From contig NZ_JAPDHZ010000003.1 of assembly GCF_029525555.1 (NCBI RefSeq), positions 62,001 to 126,000 of the forward strand: DNA of 64,000 bases. The letters run 5' to 3'. The position numbers and the translations under genes were made by a program. Positions 53,633-63,723 of the stretch are shown here, one piece after another (the first letter of the stretch is position 1; every line of letters starts with the position of its first letter). This DNA comes from Cohnella ginsengisoli (GTDB taxonomy: Bacteria > Bacillota > Bacilli > Paenibacillales > Paenibacillaceae). The notes under the pieces are model-generated. The model saw only the letters and a program-made list of their open reading frames with translations, searched no databases and was not told the origin of the DNA.

Positions 53633-56553
53633 TCACTTCTTGTTGAAATCGTAGTAATACTTCGGCCGCTGGCCGAGCATGATCCGGTAGATGTCGTCGT
53701 TCGTCGCCTTCGCCGCCGTCGCGTAGTCCTTGTACGGCCGGTCGGCGACGTTGACGAGACCCGAATTGTAGTGCTCGCCCCACTGGCCCTGCCAGTGGCG
53801 CCCGAGGCCCGCCTGGTCCACGTAGTTGAACACGTTGGCCCCAACGATGTAAGGCAGCGTCGCGACGCCTTCCACGTAGTTGCGATACCGGATGCCGCGC
53901 TGGGCTTGGTTCGCCGCCGCGTTTTGAATGAGCGGCGCCAGGCCCTGCTCCGCCGTGCCGTAGCCGAACTCGCTCATCATGATCGGCTTGCCCGCCTTCG
54001 CGTACAGATCGGCCAGCAGCTCCGTCTCGACCTTGTGCGAGTAGTAATTCAGGCTGATGACGTCTACGTACTTGCCTTCGGCCGCGGCGAGCATGCCGCG
54101 GAGCTTCGTATCGCGGAAGGCCGTCACGGTCCACCTGTCGCCGAGCAGCAGATGGCGCGAATCGTACTTGCGGTACAGCTTCGAGACGGTGCCGTAGAAC
54201 CGGTCGAGATACTCCGCGAACAGCCCGTTCATATCGCTCCAGGCGGTCTTCGTTTCGACCGGCAGCTTCGCTTCCTTCAAGCTGTCGAACGAGTCGAAGT
54301 CCGTCTCCCACGCTTTGTTGAACGCGCCGATCGTACCGTACTTGGACTGCAAGCGCTGGACTAGGCGGCCCTTGATCGCCGCCTTGCTCGCCTTGAGCCC
54401 CGGCACGATCTGATAGAACTTGTGAAAATCGTACTCGTTGCCGATGAAGTAACCGACCAGCATGGGATCGTCCTTATACGGCGCCACGGCCTGGGCGAAC
54501 GCTTGGTCGAGCTTGGTCTCGGCGCCCGGCGCGTAGATGTCGAAGATCGACAGGCCGTTGATCTTGGCCCAGCTCATGCTGTCCAGCGGAAGCATGCGCG
54601 TGTAGGGGAACAGCCCCTCTTCTCCGTACTTCTCCGGCGAGAAGCCGCCGATGCCGTTGAAGCCCCACTTGGCCAGCCGCCCGATCGCTTCCATGTAGAT
54701 GTCGTGCTCCGTCGGGAAGACACCGGTCTTGCGGTACTTGTTCGCAACGAAGTACGAAAAGCTGTTCGTCCCGAGCCACGCGGGCTTGTATTCGCCCGCA
54801 TAGGGCGGCACCGACTCGTACAGCGTCTCCCTGCCTTTGACGAGCGAATACGTCTCGTTGGCCGTCACGCCGTTGACCGCGAGGCTGAAGTACAGGTTGC
54901 CGGACGGCGTCGTCATGACCGGGCGTCCGCCAAGCCGCTGGATCGCGAAATGGCCGGTCGCCTTGAAGCCGTATTTGTCCTTGCTGCCGGCCAGACCGCC
55001 GTATTCGTCGCGTCCTGCCGGCGCCTGGAGACTCGCATAGTAGGCCTTGTCGGCCTTCGCGTCCGCCGCCAGCTGCGACTCGGACGTCACCTTTCCCGCG
55101 AAGCTCGCGACCTCCATCTGGCCGAACCGGTCGAGCTGCACGTCGTCGCTCGCGTTGATCGCGTAGCTGCGGATCGGGCTCGGCAGCAGGCCTTCCTTGA
55201 CCGCGTAGGCTTCCAGCCGGACGTAACCGTGCAGCGCGATCGGCTCCTTATACGGCAGGAAGTCCGCGCCGTCGTTCAGCCGGTAATAGAGTCGAGCCCC
55301 TTCGGTCGCCGCCGCAAGCGTCGCGATCATGCCGCCTTTCGTCTTGGTCGTCGTGAGCGACGCGGACGCCGTGTTGAGGTTGATCGCTACCCCGGATATC
55401 TGCGGGGTCCAGGCTTTGCTCTTGCCCAGCATCTCGATTTTCAGGTACCGCGTGCCTTCCGGCAGGGACATGTTCTCGTATGCGTACGGCTGCCAGTTTT
55501 TCACGGGATTGCCGGACGGGTAAGCTTCGGCGGCGACCTCGCTGTACGTCTCGTCGTCGGAAGAGGCGTAGAACTTCAGCTTGCTTAACGGGAGTCCGGC
55601 GAAATAGTAGCTGCTGACCGAAAAGGAAGTCATGTCGTAATCGGTCTTGTAAAGGAGCACCCCCGCCCCAACGTCGCCCGGACCGCCCTGCGGCCGTCTC
55701 CGCCGTAGTAGGCGGGATTGTCGGTCGCCGTGTAGACATTGGCGCGGACGGCGGTCAGGCCGAAGTCGTCCAGCTTGTCGTCGATGCCCTTCGGAGGCGC
55801 GGCGAGCGGGTACGGCGTATACGAATACGTTGATATGCCGTCCGTCGCTTTTGCCGGGCCGCTCGCGGGATTTGCCGACGTGGTCTTCAGCACCGTATCG
55901 TCAGCGATCGGAATCGGCGATCCGTACAGCTTGCGCGTCTTCGACGTACGCGGGTCGCTGCCGTCCGTCGTATAGTAGACGGCTTCTCCCTCTTTCTTTG
56001 GCGTCAGCAGGATCATGCTCCCGTACAAGACCGCTCCCGATGGCTTGCTGGCCTCGATGCCGGCGGCGTCGTTCAGCACGACCTGGCCGATCTCCGGCCC
56101 CGCGCCGCCGGCGAACGCGATCTTCAAGTACTTCGTGCCGAGCGGGAATCCTCTGGACGCATAGGTCACGGTCGGCGATTGTCCCGGAGCCTCGTGCACG
56201 TCCGGCGTCACGTTCCGGTACGACTTGCCGTCGGCCGAGATCAGGAACTGCAGGCCGCCGCTGCCTGCGGCCGCGCGGCCGTGGGTCTGAACCGCGAACG
56301 AGCGCAAATTGCCTTTCGTCTTGTAAACGAGCGCCTCGCCTGCCGCGCCGCTCGGCGCGATGCGGGTGGCGTCTTGTCCGTCGCCTGCGACCTTACGCAG
56401 CGCGAGCGTGTCGGAATGCCCGTACGTCTGCTCCCAATCGGCAAGGTCGTCGACCTCGATCTCGTAGGTGCCGGGGCTGTTCCCGTGCGAGTGCGAGGGA
56501 AGAACGACGACGAGCATGCCGTAAGCCAGGAGCCAGATCGCTTTACTTTTCAT
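53633..56553 (-). CDS. Secreted multidomain glycoside hydrolase (frameshifted)
   Basis: Signal peptide AIWLLAYGMLVVVLPSHSHG, then two discoidin/CBM-like regions and chitobiase-type linker repeats (EAVYYTTDGSDPRTSKT, later ARLYYRLNDGA), then a TIM-barrel with GYFIGNEYDFHKF (acid/base Glu) and PIMMSEFGYG (nucleophile Glu), a clan-A layout similar to agarase-like GH families. A C run near 55665 breaks the frame. About 970 residues joined. 13 bases before the sulfotransferase gene. Substrate unknown; may trim the exopolysaccharide. Confidence 0.78.
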
Positions 56554-56580
56554 GATGGCGAAGCTCCTTTGGCCCTGCTT

Positions 56581-57921
56581 TTAATACTGGAGGATCGGCA
56601 TCTCTTCCCTGACGCCCTGATTCAGGCTCGGGCGGCCGATCGAGTAGTAGACAAAAGCCGTGCCGGCAAGATCCTCTTCCTTGAACACGTTGCGTCCGTC
56701 GATGAGGATCGGCTGGCGCATCGTCTCCTGCAGGCCGTGCAGGTCGGTCCTGGCGAACTCCTCCCATTCGGTGAGCAGGCACAGGGCGTCGGCGCCGCGC
56801 GCCGCTTCGAGCGCCCCGTCGCACCAGACGACCCCGCCGTCCCCGAACAGGCCGCGGAAGCTCGGCGTCGCGATCGGATCGTACGCCCGCACGACCACGC
56901 CGCTATCGACCAGATGCCGAATGATCTCGAGCGCCGGGGATTCGCGCACGTCGTCGGTGTTGGGCTTGAACGACAGCCCCCATACCGCGACCGTCTTGCC
57001 ACGCAGCTCGCCGCCGAAAATCGCTTCGAGCTTGCGGACGATGCGCATGCGCTGGTCCTGGTTGACCTCGACGACCGAGCGCAGCAGCTTGAATTCGTAC
57101 TCGACGTGGCCGGCGATCTGGATGAGCGCCCGCGTATCCTTCGGGAAGCAGGAGCCGCCGTAGCCGATGCCCGCGTTCAGGAAGGCGGTCCCGATCCGAC
57201 GATCGAGCCCCATGCCCGCGGCGACCTCCGCCACGTCCGCGCCGACCTTCTCGCAGATGTTGGCGATCTCGTTGATGAACGAGATCTTCGTCGCCAAAAA
57301 CGCGTTCGAGGCGTACTTCAGCATCTCCGCGCTGCGGATGTCGGTCAGCATGACCTGCTTGGTCAGCGGCCGGTGCAGCTCGGCGATCCGCTCGGCGGCA
57401 GCCGGCGAGTCGGCGCCGATGACGACCCGGTCCGGCTCGAGCGTATCGCGTACGGCCGAGCCTTCGCGCAGGAACTCCGGCAGCGACACGCTGTCGAACG
57501 GCACGTCGGTCCTGGCGCGGATCAGATCGCGCACCCGCTCGTTCGTGCCGACGGGTACGGTGCTCTTGACGGCGACGATGGCGTAGCCGGTGAGCGCGTC
57601 CGCGATCTCGGCGGCCGCGGCGTCGATATAGGACAGGTCAGCCTGTCCGCTCGGCAGCGGCGGCGTGCCGACCGCGATGATGACGAGATCGGTCCCGCGC
57701 ACGGCCTCCGCCAGATCGTGCGTATAACGCAGCTTGCCGGCCGCGACGCCTTTGCGCGACAGCTCCTCGAGGCCCGGCTCGTAGATCGGGATGCCTCCGC
57801 TCTGCAGCGTGGCGATCTTGTACGGATCCTTGTCGACGCAGACGACCGCGTGACCGAGCTCGGCGTAGCAGATCCCCGACACGAGTCCGACGTAGCCGGT
57901 GCCAATTACCGCGATTTTCAA
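56581..57921 (-). CDS. ugd: UDP-glucose 6-dehydrogenase
   Basis: 446 residues from TTG 57921 (GGGAGGGATCC upstream; the TTGA overlaps the previous stop). NAD-binding GTGYVGLVSG at residues 7-16, AVKSTVPVGT near 117, and catalytic GYGGSCFPKDT (Cys about 258); FKPNTDDVRESP is the conserved C-terminal site. Oxidises UDP-glucose to UDP-glucuronate, here for exopolysaccharide building. GDP-mannose dehydrogenase is the main alternative, given manC next door. Confidence 0.9.
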   Translation of the reverse strand: MKIAVIGTGYVGLVSGICYAELGHAVVCVDKDPYKIATLQSGGIPIYEPGLEELSRKGVAAGKLRYTHDLAEAVRGTDLVIIAVGTPPLPSGQADLSYIDAAAAEIADALTGYAIVAVKSTVPVGTNERVRDLIRARTDVPFDSVSLPEFLREGSAVRDTLEPDRVVIGADSPAAAERIAELHRPLTKQVMLTDIRSAEMLKYASNAFLATKISFINEIANICEKVGADVAEVAAGMGLDRRIGTAFLNAGIGYGGSCFPKDTRALIQIAGHVEYEFKLLRSVVEVNQDQRMRIVRKLEAIFGGELRGKTVAVWGLSFKPNTDDVRESPALEIIRHLVDSGVVVRAYDPIATPSFRGLFGDGGVVWCDGALEAARGADALCLLTEWEEFARTDLHGLQETMRQPILIDGRNVFKEEDLAGTAFVYYSIGRPSLNQGVREEMPILQY

Positions 57922-59354
57922 ATGGATCCCTCCTGTGTCTCGCAAAGTTCCATGATATCTCCCCAGGCCATCTCCAGCCGGACGATATCCTCTTCGATCA
58001 GCAGCGTCCCCGTCTGAACCTCGATGATCTCGAGATCTTGCTCCGCGCGCACGCTGTGCATGCTCTCCTTCGGAATCCGGATGACGTCTCCGGCGACCAC
58101 GGACGTGATCTTCCCGTTCAGGACGAACGTGCCGCTGCCGGCCATCACGGTCCATACCTCGTCCCGCAGGCTGTGGTACTGATAGCTGAGATTGCGTCCC
58201 GCGGCGATGGTGATCCGCTTGGTCAGCACCTCGCGTCCGTCCGGATAGACCGCATAATCCAGCACGCGGTACCGGCCCCAGCGCCGCTCCTCGTACATCG
58301 GACGCTGATCCGCGGATTTGAGCAGGTCCTTCACCAGAGGACTGAGCGCCTTATCGGCGACAAGGATGCCGTCCGGGCTCGCCGCCACGATGACGTCCGT
58401 CAGGCCGAGCACCGCGATCGGGACGTCCAGCTCATTGATGACGTGCGCGCCCTGCGTCTGCGACGAGATCGTGCCTTTGCCCGTGAGCGGCTCGGCGATC
58501 TCCTCTGTGAGCGTGTTCCAGGTGCCGAGGTCCTTCCAATCGCCGTCGTAGCGGACGGCCGCGATCCGGTTCGCCTTCTCGACGACCTCGTAGTCGAAGC
58601 TGATCTTCGGCAGCGCGTCGTAGCGCCTCGCCATCTCCTCGTGCTGGATCGGCAGCTCGTGGGCGATCAGGATATTGATCAGAAAATCGAGCTTGAACGC
58701 GAACACGCCGCAGTTCCAAAGCGCGCCTTCGGCGATCATCTTCTCGGCCGCTTCCTTTGCCGGTTTCTCGCGGAACCCGCGTACGGTCATGAACGGCTCG
58801 TCGACGCCTTCATTAGCGTCAGCGTCGGCAGCCGTGCCTGCGCCCCCGTCTTCCTCTGCGACGCCCGGTTCGGGCACGATATACCCGTACTTTTCGGACG
58901 GGTACGTCGGCTGCACGCCGACGAGCGCCAGATCCGCGCCGGAAGCGTCCAACGCGCGTTCGAGCTTCGCGAGTTCCGCGAAAAACCGGCCGTCGACGTA
59001 AGGGTCGACCGGCATGACGACGATCGTTTCGGAGAGGCTCACGCCTTCCATCGCGTACAGATGCGTCGCCGCGAGCGCGATCGCCGGGAACGTGTCCCTG
59101 CGGGACGGCTCGGCGATCAGCCTGACGTCGCTGCCGAGCTGGCCGTACAGAATCTCGACCTGCGACTTGCCCGTCGCCACGTAGGCGTGGTCCTGCAGTC
59201 CGGCGTCCCCGAGCTGCCGCCATACCCGCTGGATCATCGATTCGGGATTGCCGGACGGATCCTTAAGCACCTTCAGAAACTGCTTCGAGCGGGAATCGTT
59301 CGACAGCGGCCAGAGCCGCTTGCCCGATCCGCCGGACAAGAGCACGATCTTCAT
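57918..59354 (-). CDS. manC: Mannose-1-phosphate guanylyltransferase / mannose-6-phosphate isomerase type
   Basis: About 478 residues. Nucleotidyl transferase signature LLSGGSGKRLWPLSNDSRSK at residues 5-24, EPSRRDTFPAIALA, GFREKP, and C-terminal cupin RRWGRYRVLDYAVYPDGRE with LSYQYHSLRDEVW (type II isomerase domain). Makes GDP-mannose. An Ala/Asp-rich insert near residue 180 is unusual. Overlaps both neighbours by four bases. Confidence 0.9.
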   Translation of the reverse strand: MKIVLLSGGSGKRLWPLSNDSRSKQFLKVLKDPSGNPESMIQRVWRQLGDAGLQDHAYVATGKSQVEILYGQLGSDVRLIAEPSRRDTFPAIALAATHLYAMEGVSLSETIVVMPVDPYVDGRFFAELAKLERALDASGADLALVGVQPTYPSEKYGYIVPEPGVAEEDGGAGTAADADANEGVDEPFMTVRGFREKPAKEAAEKMIAEGALWNCGVFAFKLDFLINILIAHELPIQHEEMARRYDALPKISFDYEVVEKANRIAAVRYDGDWKDLGTWNTLTEEIAEPLTGKGTISSQTQGAHVINELDVPIAVLGLTDVIVAASPDGILVADKALSPLVKDLLKSADQRPMYEERRWGRYRVLDYAVYPDGREVLTKRITIAAGRNLSYQYHSLRDEVWTVMAGSGTFVLNGKITSVVAGDVIRIPKESMHSVRAEQDLEIIEVQTGTLLIEEDIVRLEMAWGDIMELCETQEGSI

Positions 59355-60328
59355 GCCATCCCTCCGCTCTGCTTGCTCGTCGGCTCCGCCGCCAGCTTGG
59401 CGGAAGCGATGCTCTGGGTCCAGCAGCGATAGTAGCGGCCGTTTTTGCCGTACGCGTTGTCGTACAGGACGTTCGGCTTGTCCATCAGGCAGGACAGGAT
59501 GTGGCCGTGAAGCCTCGACGTCTGCACGGTGCGGTACTGCGCGAACCGTTCGACCGCCTTGCTCACGAGCCTGTCCGAGTACTTGATCCAGAACTTCCCG
59601 ACCGGCAGCTTGCCCTTCGAAATGCGCATCACTTTGCCGATCGCGCGGATCGACCGATGCTCCGTACGGCTGTACAGCGTCGACCAATCGAGATCGTCGC
59701 CCGCGCCTTCGAGGGTCAGCCCGTCCTGCCCGGCCGTCTTCTCGATATCGGTGCGCATGAAGCGGAGCAGCTCCCTCTCCGGTTCGCCGCCGCCGCGGAT
59801 CGGCCACAGCTGATGCGCCATGTCCGGGGACAGATAGACGCCGCAACGCTTGAACTTGTCCTTCGCCATCTCCAGCGACAGCGTGTCTCGAACGAACAGA
59901 TGCACGTCCTTGTGACGGTTCAGGATGTCTGCGGTCCGGTCGAACTCGCGCACGTCCTTGTAGTGAATCGTCTGCGGCAGGATGACGACCCGGTTTTTCG
60001 GGTAGCCCGCGACGACTCGCTCGCGCAGCTTCTGGTGCACGGGATACAGATCCCCGAAGTTGCCGCCGCCCTGCAGCACGAGGATATGGTCCTTCGGCAC
60101 GCTCAGGCCGTCGGGGAAGTCGAACGCGCTGTATCGCGCCCGCACCCGGATTCCGTTTTCCCTGAAGAAGGCTTCCGTCCCTTTCATGATGAGCAGGTCT
60201 CCGCCGTTAGAATAGACGGGATAATCGATATAATAGATATTCGAGCCAGGCGGTATGACGTTCAGTATGATCCTCAGCCGGTTTTTGAGCTCATCCATCG
60301 GGTGAGCCGATAAGGTCGCGATCTCCAT
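59351..60328 (-). CDS. Polysaccharide pyruvyl transferase family protein
   Basis: 325 residues: YYIDYPVYSNGGDLLIMKG near residue 32, VLQGGGNFGDLYPVHQKLRE, TSRLHGHILSCLMDKP with the His motif near the C-terminus, all typical of the PS_pyruv_trans family (CsaB/EpsO-like). Adds ketal pyruvate from phosphoenolpyruvate to glycan residues. Stop overlaps the manC start by four bases. Confidence 0.88.
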   Translation of the reverse strand: MEIATLSAHPMDELKNRLRIILNVIPPGSNIYYIDYPVYSNGGDLLIMKGTEAFFRENGIRVRARYSAFDFPDGLSVPKDHILVLQGGGNFGDLYPVHQKLRERVVAGYPKNRVVILPQTIHYKDVREFDRTADILNRHKDVHLFVRDTLSLEMAKDKFKRCGVYLSPDMAHQLWPIRGGGEPERELLRFMRTDIEKTAGQDGLTLEGAGDDLDWSTLYSRTEHRSIRAIGKVMRISKGKLPVGKFWIKYSDRLVSKAVERFAQYRTVQTSRLHGHILSCLMDKPNVLYDNAYGKNGRYYRCWTQSIASAKLAAEPTSKQSGGMA

Positions 60329-60377
60329 CCGTTTGTCTCCTTCTCGCTTGTATCTTTCTTTTCTATGTTTGCTTTTC

Positions 60378-60425
60378 GTCTCCGGTCGGGTTTGCGCGGG
60401 TCGGGTTTGCGCGGGTCAGGATTGC
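60378..60425. repeat. Short tandem repeat near the flippase stop
   Basis: A unit close to TCGGGTTTGCGCGGG occurs twice in full and a third time degenerate. It lies mostly in the gap between the pyruvyl transferase and flippase genes. No function seen. Confidence 0.6.
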
Positions 60426-61780
60426 GCAGCCCGGGTCAGTCGGCCCGCCAAAAATCGCCAGTCGTCCTTGTCGAACAGCACGCCCGATACGGGCGCCTTG
60501 AATACGACCTTCATCGCGGCGACCGAGATGATGATGCGGCTGAAAGCCCCGATCAGCATCGCCAGCGCGATTCCGTTCAAGCCGTACGAAGGGGCGAGCA
60601 GGAAGCACATGCCGACGGTCAGCGCCAGCGCGAACGCTTGTCTCGCGACGACCAGGCCCGGCCGGCCCATCGCGTTGAAGGAGGATGCGAGTATCCACGA
60701 GCCGCCGCCGACGACGCATTCCAGGGACAGCAGGTAGAAAGCCGTGTCCGCCGCCAGAAACTGCTCGCCGTAGAGCAGGCCCAGCAGCCAGCGGCCGACG
60801 AGCATCCCGGGAACGAGCGCGGCCAGCATGATCGGGAAGGAAAGCCTGAACGCCCGGCTGACCTTGGCGACGACCTCATCCTGCCCGAGTCCCGTCACCT
60901 TCGGGAAGACGACGCCCGAGATGGCCGTCTGTACGATGTTGAACACGCGGGACAGCGTGTACACGACCGTGTAAAGACCGAACTCCCGCGGCGCGAGTAG
61001 CGACAGGATGATCAGCTTGTCGCATTGCGTGTACAGCGTGCCGAGCAGCTCGACGCCGTACACTCTGCCGCCGTAGCCGAACAGCGACTTGATCGGGCCG
61101 CGCTCGCCGGGCTTTCGTCCGTCCGCGGCCGATGCGTCCTTCTTGCCGAACCAGCCCACCGCCAGCTCCCGTCTCAGCCGGTACAGCGCCCAGCAGACGA
61201 CGCACAGGCTCGTGACGAGGAACATGAGCGCCGAGGAAAACTGGCTTAAATAGCCGCAAGCCCACAGCGCGAGCAGTCCGATCAGGTTGCTGAGCGGCAC
61301 GTACAGCCGGATGCCGTTGTACAGGCCGAAGTTCTCCATGCTCTGCGCGAGCGCCGACAGCAGGTTGACCATGAGCAGCAGCGGCAGCGTGAACACGGTG
61401 TACCAGCGCGCGATCGCTACGATATGGTCGCCGTAGTTGCCGAGCCAGGCGGGCATGCAGATCCAGGCGACCGTGCCGGCGATCGCGCATACCGGCAGCT
61501 GAAACAGGAATCCGGCTCTAATGTAGGCCGGTCCGTGCGATGGATGCGTCCGCCGGTTGAAGATCAGCGACGTCGGCAGCCCGAAGCTGAGGACGCCGGC
61601 CAGCAAGGTCGACCAGAAGAGGATCGCCGAAAATTCGCCCTTGCCCGCGACACCGAACATCCGCGCCGTCACGATCGAGGTCACGGTGCCGAGCAGCACG
61701 ATGATCAGGTTGGCGGCGCTCGTCTTCATGATCGCCGTGAGCGCCCCTCCGCCGCTCCAGAGGCGGCTTAGCCTCCTCAT
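60416..61780 (-). CDS. Polysaccharide flippase (Wzx-like, MATE/MOP superfamily)
   Basis: 454 residues with twelve or more hydrophobic segments. Typical features: ANLIIVLLGTVTSIVTARMF in the first helix, TLYTQCDKLIILSLLAPREF in the second half, and SSFNAMGRPGLVV. Moves lipid-linked repeat units across the membrane. Start ATG overlaps the preceding glycosyltransferase stop by four bases. Confidence 0.9.
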   Translation of the reverse strand: MRRLSRLWSGGGALTAIMKTSAANLIIVLLGTVTSIVTARMFGVAGKGEFSAILFWSTLLAGVLSFGLPTSLIFNRRTHPSHGPAYIRAGFLFQLPVCAIAGTVAWICMPAWLGNYGDHIVAIARWYTVFTLPLLLMVNLLSALAQSMENFGLYNGIRLYVPLSNLIGLLALWACGYLSQFSSALMFLVTSLCVVCWALYRLRRELAVGWFGKKDASAADGRKPGERGPIKSLFGYGGRVYGVELLGTLYTQCDKLIILSLLAPREFGLYTVVYTLSRVFNIVQTAISGVVFPKVTGLGQDEVVAKVSRAFRLSFPIMLAALVPGMLVGRWLLGLLYGEQFLAADTAFYLLSLECVVGGGSWILASSFNAMGRPGLVVARQAFALALTVGMCFLLAPSYGLNGIALAMLIGAFSRIIISVAAMKVVFKAPVSGVLFDKDDWRFLAGRLTRAAQS

Positions 61781-62662
61781 TCGTAAGTTCCCAGCACGCC
61801 GCTGATCTGCCCGTTGTTATAGGCGATCCGGCTGACGTTGCGGAATACCCGCCGCCTGTCGTATAGCACCGGCAGCGAGAGCAGCACGATGATCGGCAGC
61901 TTCACGACCGACCTCGCGAACACGCGCATCTTGCGCTCCGAGCTGACCGCGCTGCTGACGCCCTGCCAGTAGATGCGTCTCAAGCAGCCATTTGCGGCTG
62001 ATGCGGCTGCGCGGAATCTTGTGCAGCACCGAGGCGTGCGGCGTGTAATAGACCGAGTACCTCGTGCGGATGCGGTCGATGAGCTCCCCTTCCTCGCTCG
62101 AGAGCAGGTTGCTCCCGACGCGTCCCAGGTCCTCGCGGAACAGCGCCGCCATATCGAGCGCCGAGCGTCTGAAAGCCACGTTGGCGCCGAACGGAATATG
62201 CGGCCTTTTCATCTCCACGATGTCTTCCGAATAATCGAGGATCGTGTAGAGCGTGCGGTTCTCGGGCGCGAGCCAGGCTGGCGCCTCTCCTTCCCAGGCG
62301 GGCTCGATCTTGCCGCCGACGACGCCGATGCGTTCGTCCCGCTCGAACAGGGCGACGATGCCGGCGATCCAATCCTCGGACGCGACCGCGTCGTCGTCCA
62401 GGAACAGCACGTACTCGCCCTGCGACTCGCGGATCGCCCGGTTGCGGGCGACGGAGAGGCCAAGCCGGGCCTCGTAGATATAGCGGACCGGGAAGCTGAC
62501 CATCCGCTCGATCTCCTGCACGGTCTGCGCCGTGGAATCGGTCGAGCCGTTGTCCACGACGATCGCCTCGAAGGCGTCGAACCGCTGCTTCAGCAGGCTG
62601 AGCAGCGCCTCTCTCAGATCCGCGGCCCGGTTGTGCGTGCATATCGCTACCGTTGCTTTCAT
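61777..62662 (-). CDS. Glycosyltransferase family 2 (frameshifted)
   Basis: MKATVAICTHNRAADLREAL, VDNGSTDSTAQT and the metal motif FLDDDAVASEDW (near residue 93) define a GT-A GT2. Near 61977 the frame shifts after ISRKWLL, and the other frame continues RIYWQGVSSAVSSERK to NGQISGVLGTYE and a stop at 61777; about 294 residues joined. Overlaps the next gene by four bases. Part of the EPS operon. Confidence 0.87.
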
Positions 62663-63723
62663 GCGTTCACCTCTTGCGGTATCCGGCCGGCGTAAACGGC
62701 GAGCATCCGGTCCGCGATCCGGTCCCAGTCGAGCTCCCTGAGCTTGTCCGCGATCCGGCGCTCCGTCGTCGTCCGGTCCATGTTCATCACGTCTCCCAGC
62801 GCCTTGCGCAGACCGTCCTTGTCGTCGGGATCGTACAGCACGCCGCAGCCCTCGGACACATATTCGCCGAGCGAGCCGAGCCGCGGCGCGACGACGGGTT
62901 TGCCGAAGGTCAGCGCCAGAATGGCGCTCCCGCTCGTCGTGATCTGCCGGTACGGCAGCACGACCGCGTCGGCCGCGAGCAGGTAGTCGGCCAGATCGCC
63001 GTCGTCCACGAACGACGAGTGGAGCTTGATCGCTCCCGCTTCGTCCCCGGTCTTGCCCTCGCCGATAAAGCCGAGGTCGTAGCCCGTATCCGCCTGTCCC
63101 GCGATCAACAAGGCAGCGTCCGCGGCGTTCGCAGGTTCGAGCGACCGGTAAGCCGACACGAGCTGTTCGACGCCCTTGTACCGGTTGATCCTGCCGACGA
63201 AAAGGTACAGGAACCGTTCCTTCGGGATGCCGAACCGGGCGCGAATGTCGATGCCGCGGCTCGGATAGGCGTCGTCATAGTGGCCGTGCGGCGTCACGAC
63301 GATCTTGTCCTCCGGCACGCCGAACACGTCGGCCGCCTCGCGCTTCGACGATTCGCTCAGGACGAACGCGGCGTCGCACAGGCTTAGCAGCCGCTTGCGG
63401 ACGAAGAAGTCCCAGCGCGACCGGCCCTTGTGCGGCCAGATGTTGTGAATCGTCCAGTACAGCCTCACCCCGAGGAATTTGTACCAGTACAGCAGCAAAA
63501 TAAAAAACAGCGACTTGACGACGGTCAACGGAAAAGTCGAAGCCTGGTACGTATAGCTTGGCCAGTGGATATGGACGATATCGCCCCGGCGCGGCTTGAA
63601 CTGCGAGCCCTTGGCGTAATGCTCGACGCGCAGGCCGCGCCGTTCGAGCGACCTGGCGAGCAGGTCGGTATACTTGTTGTGCGGATTCGTCTTGGGCCAC
63701 ATGTAGACGGTCGGTTCGCTCAT
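62659..63723 (-). CDS. Glycosyltransferase family 4
   Basis: 354 residues, GT-B fold. IVHIHWPSYTYQ and YWTIHNIWPHKG in the N-terminal domain, FLYLFVGRINRYKGVEQLV at the domain boundary, then VVLPYRQITTSGSAILALTF with the donor-binding region (Ser/Gly rather than the classical E-x7-E). Its stop overlaps the GT2 start. Confidence 0.9.
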   Translation of the reverse strand: MSEPTVYMWPKTNPHNKYTDLLARSLERRGLRVEHYAKGSQFKPRRGDIVHIHWPSYTYQASTFPLTVVKSLFFILLLYWYKFLGVRLYWTIHNIWPHKGRSRWDFFVRKRLLSLCDAAFVLSESSKREAADVFGVPEDKIVVTPHGHYDDAYPSRGIDIRARFGIPKERFLYLFVGRINRYKGVEQLVSAYRSLEPANAADAALLIAGQADTGYDLGFIGEGKTGDEAGAIKLHSSFVDDGDLADYLLAADAVVLPYRQITTSGSAILALTFGKPVVAPRLGSLGEYVSEGCGVLYDPDDKDGLRKALGDVMNMDRTTTERRIADKLRELDWDRIADRMLAVYAGRIPQEVNA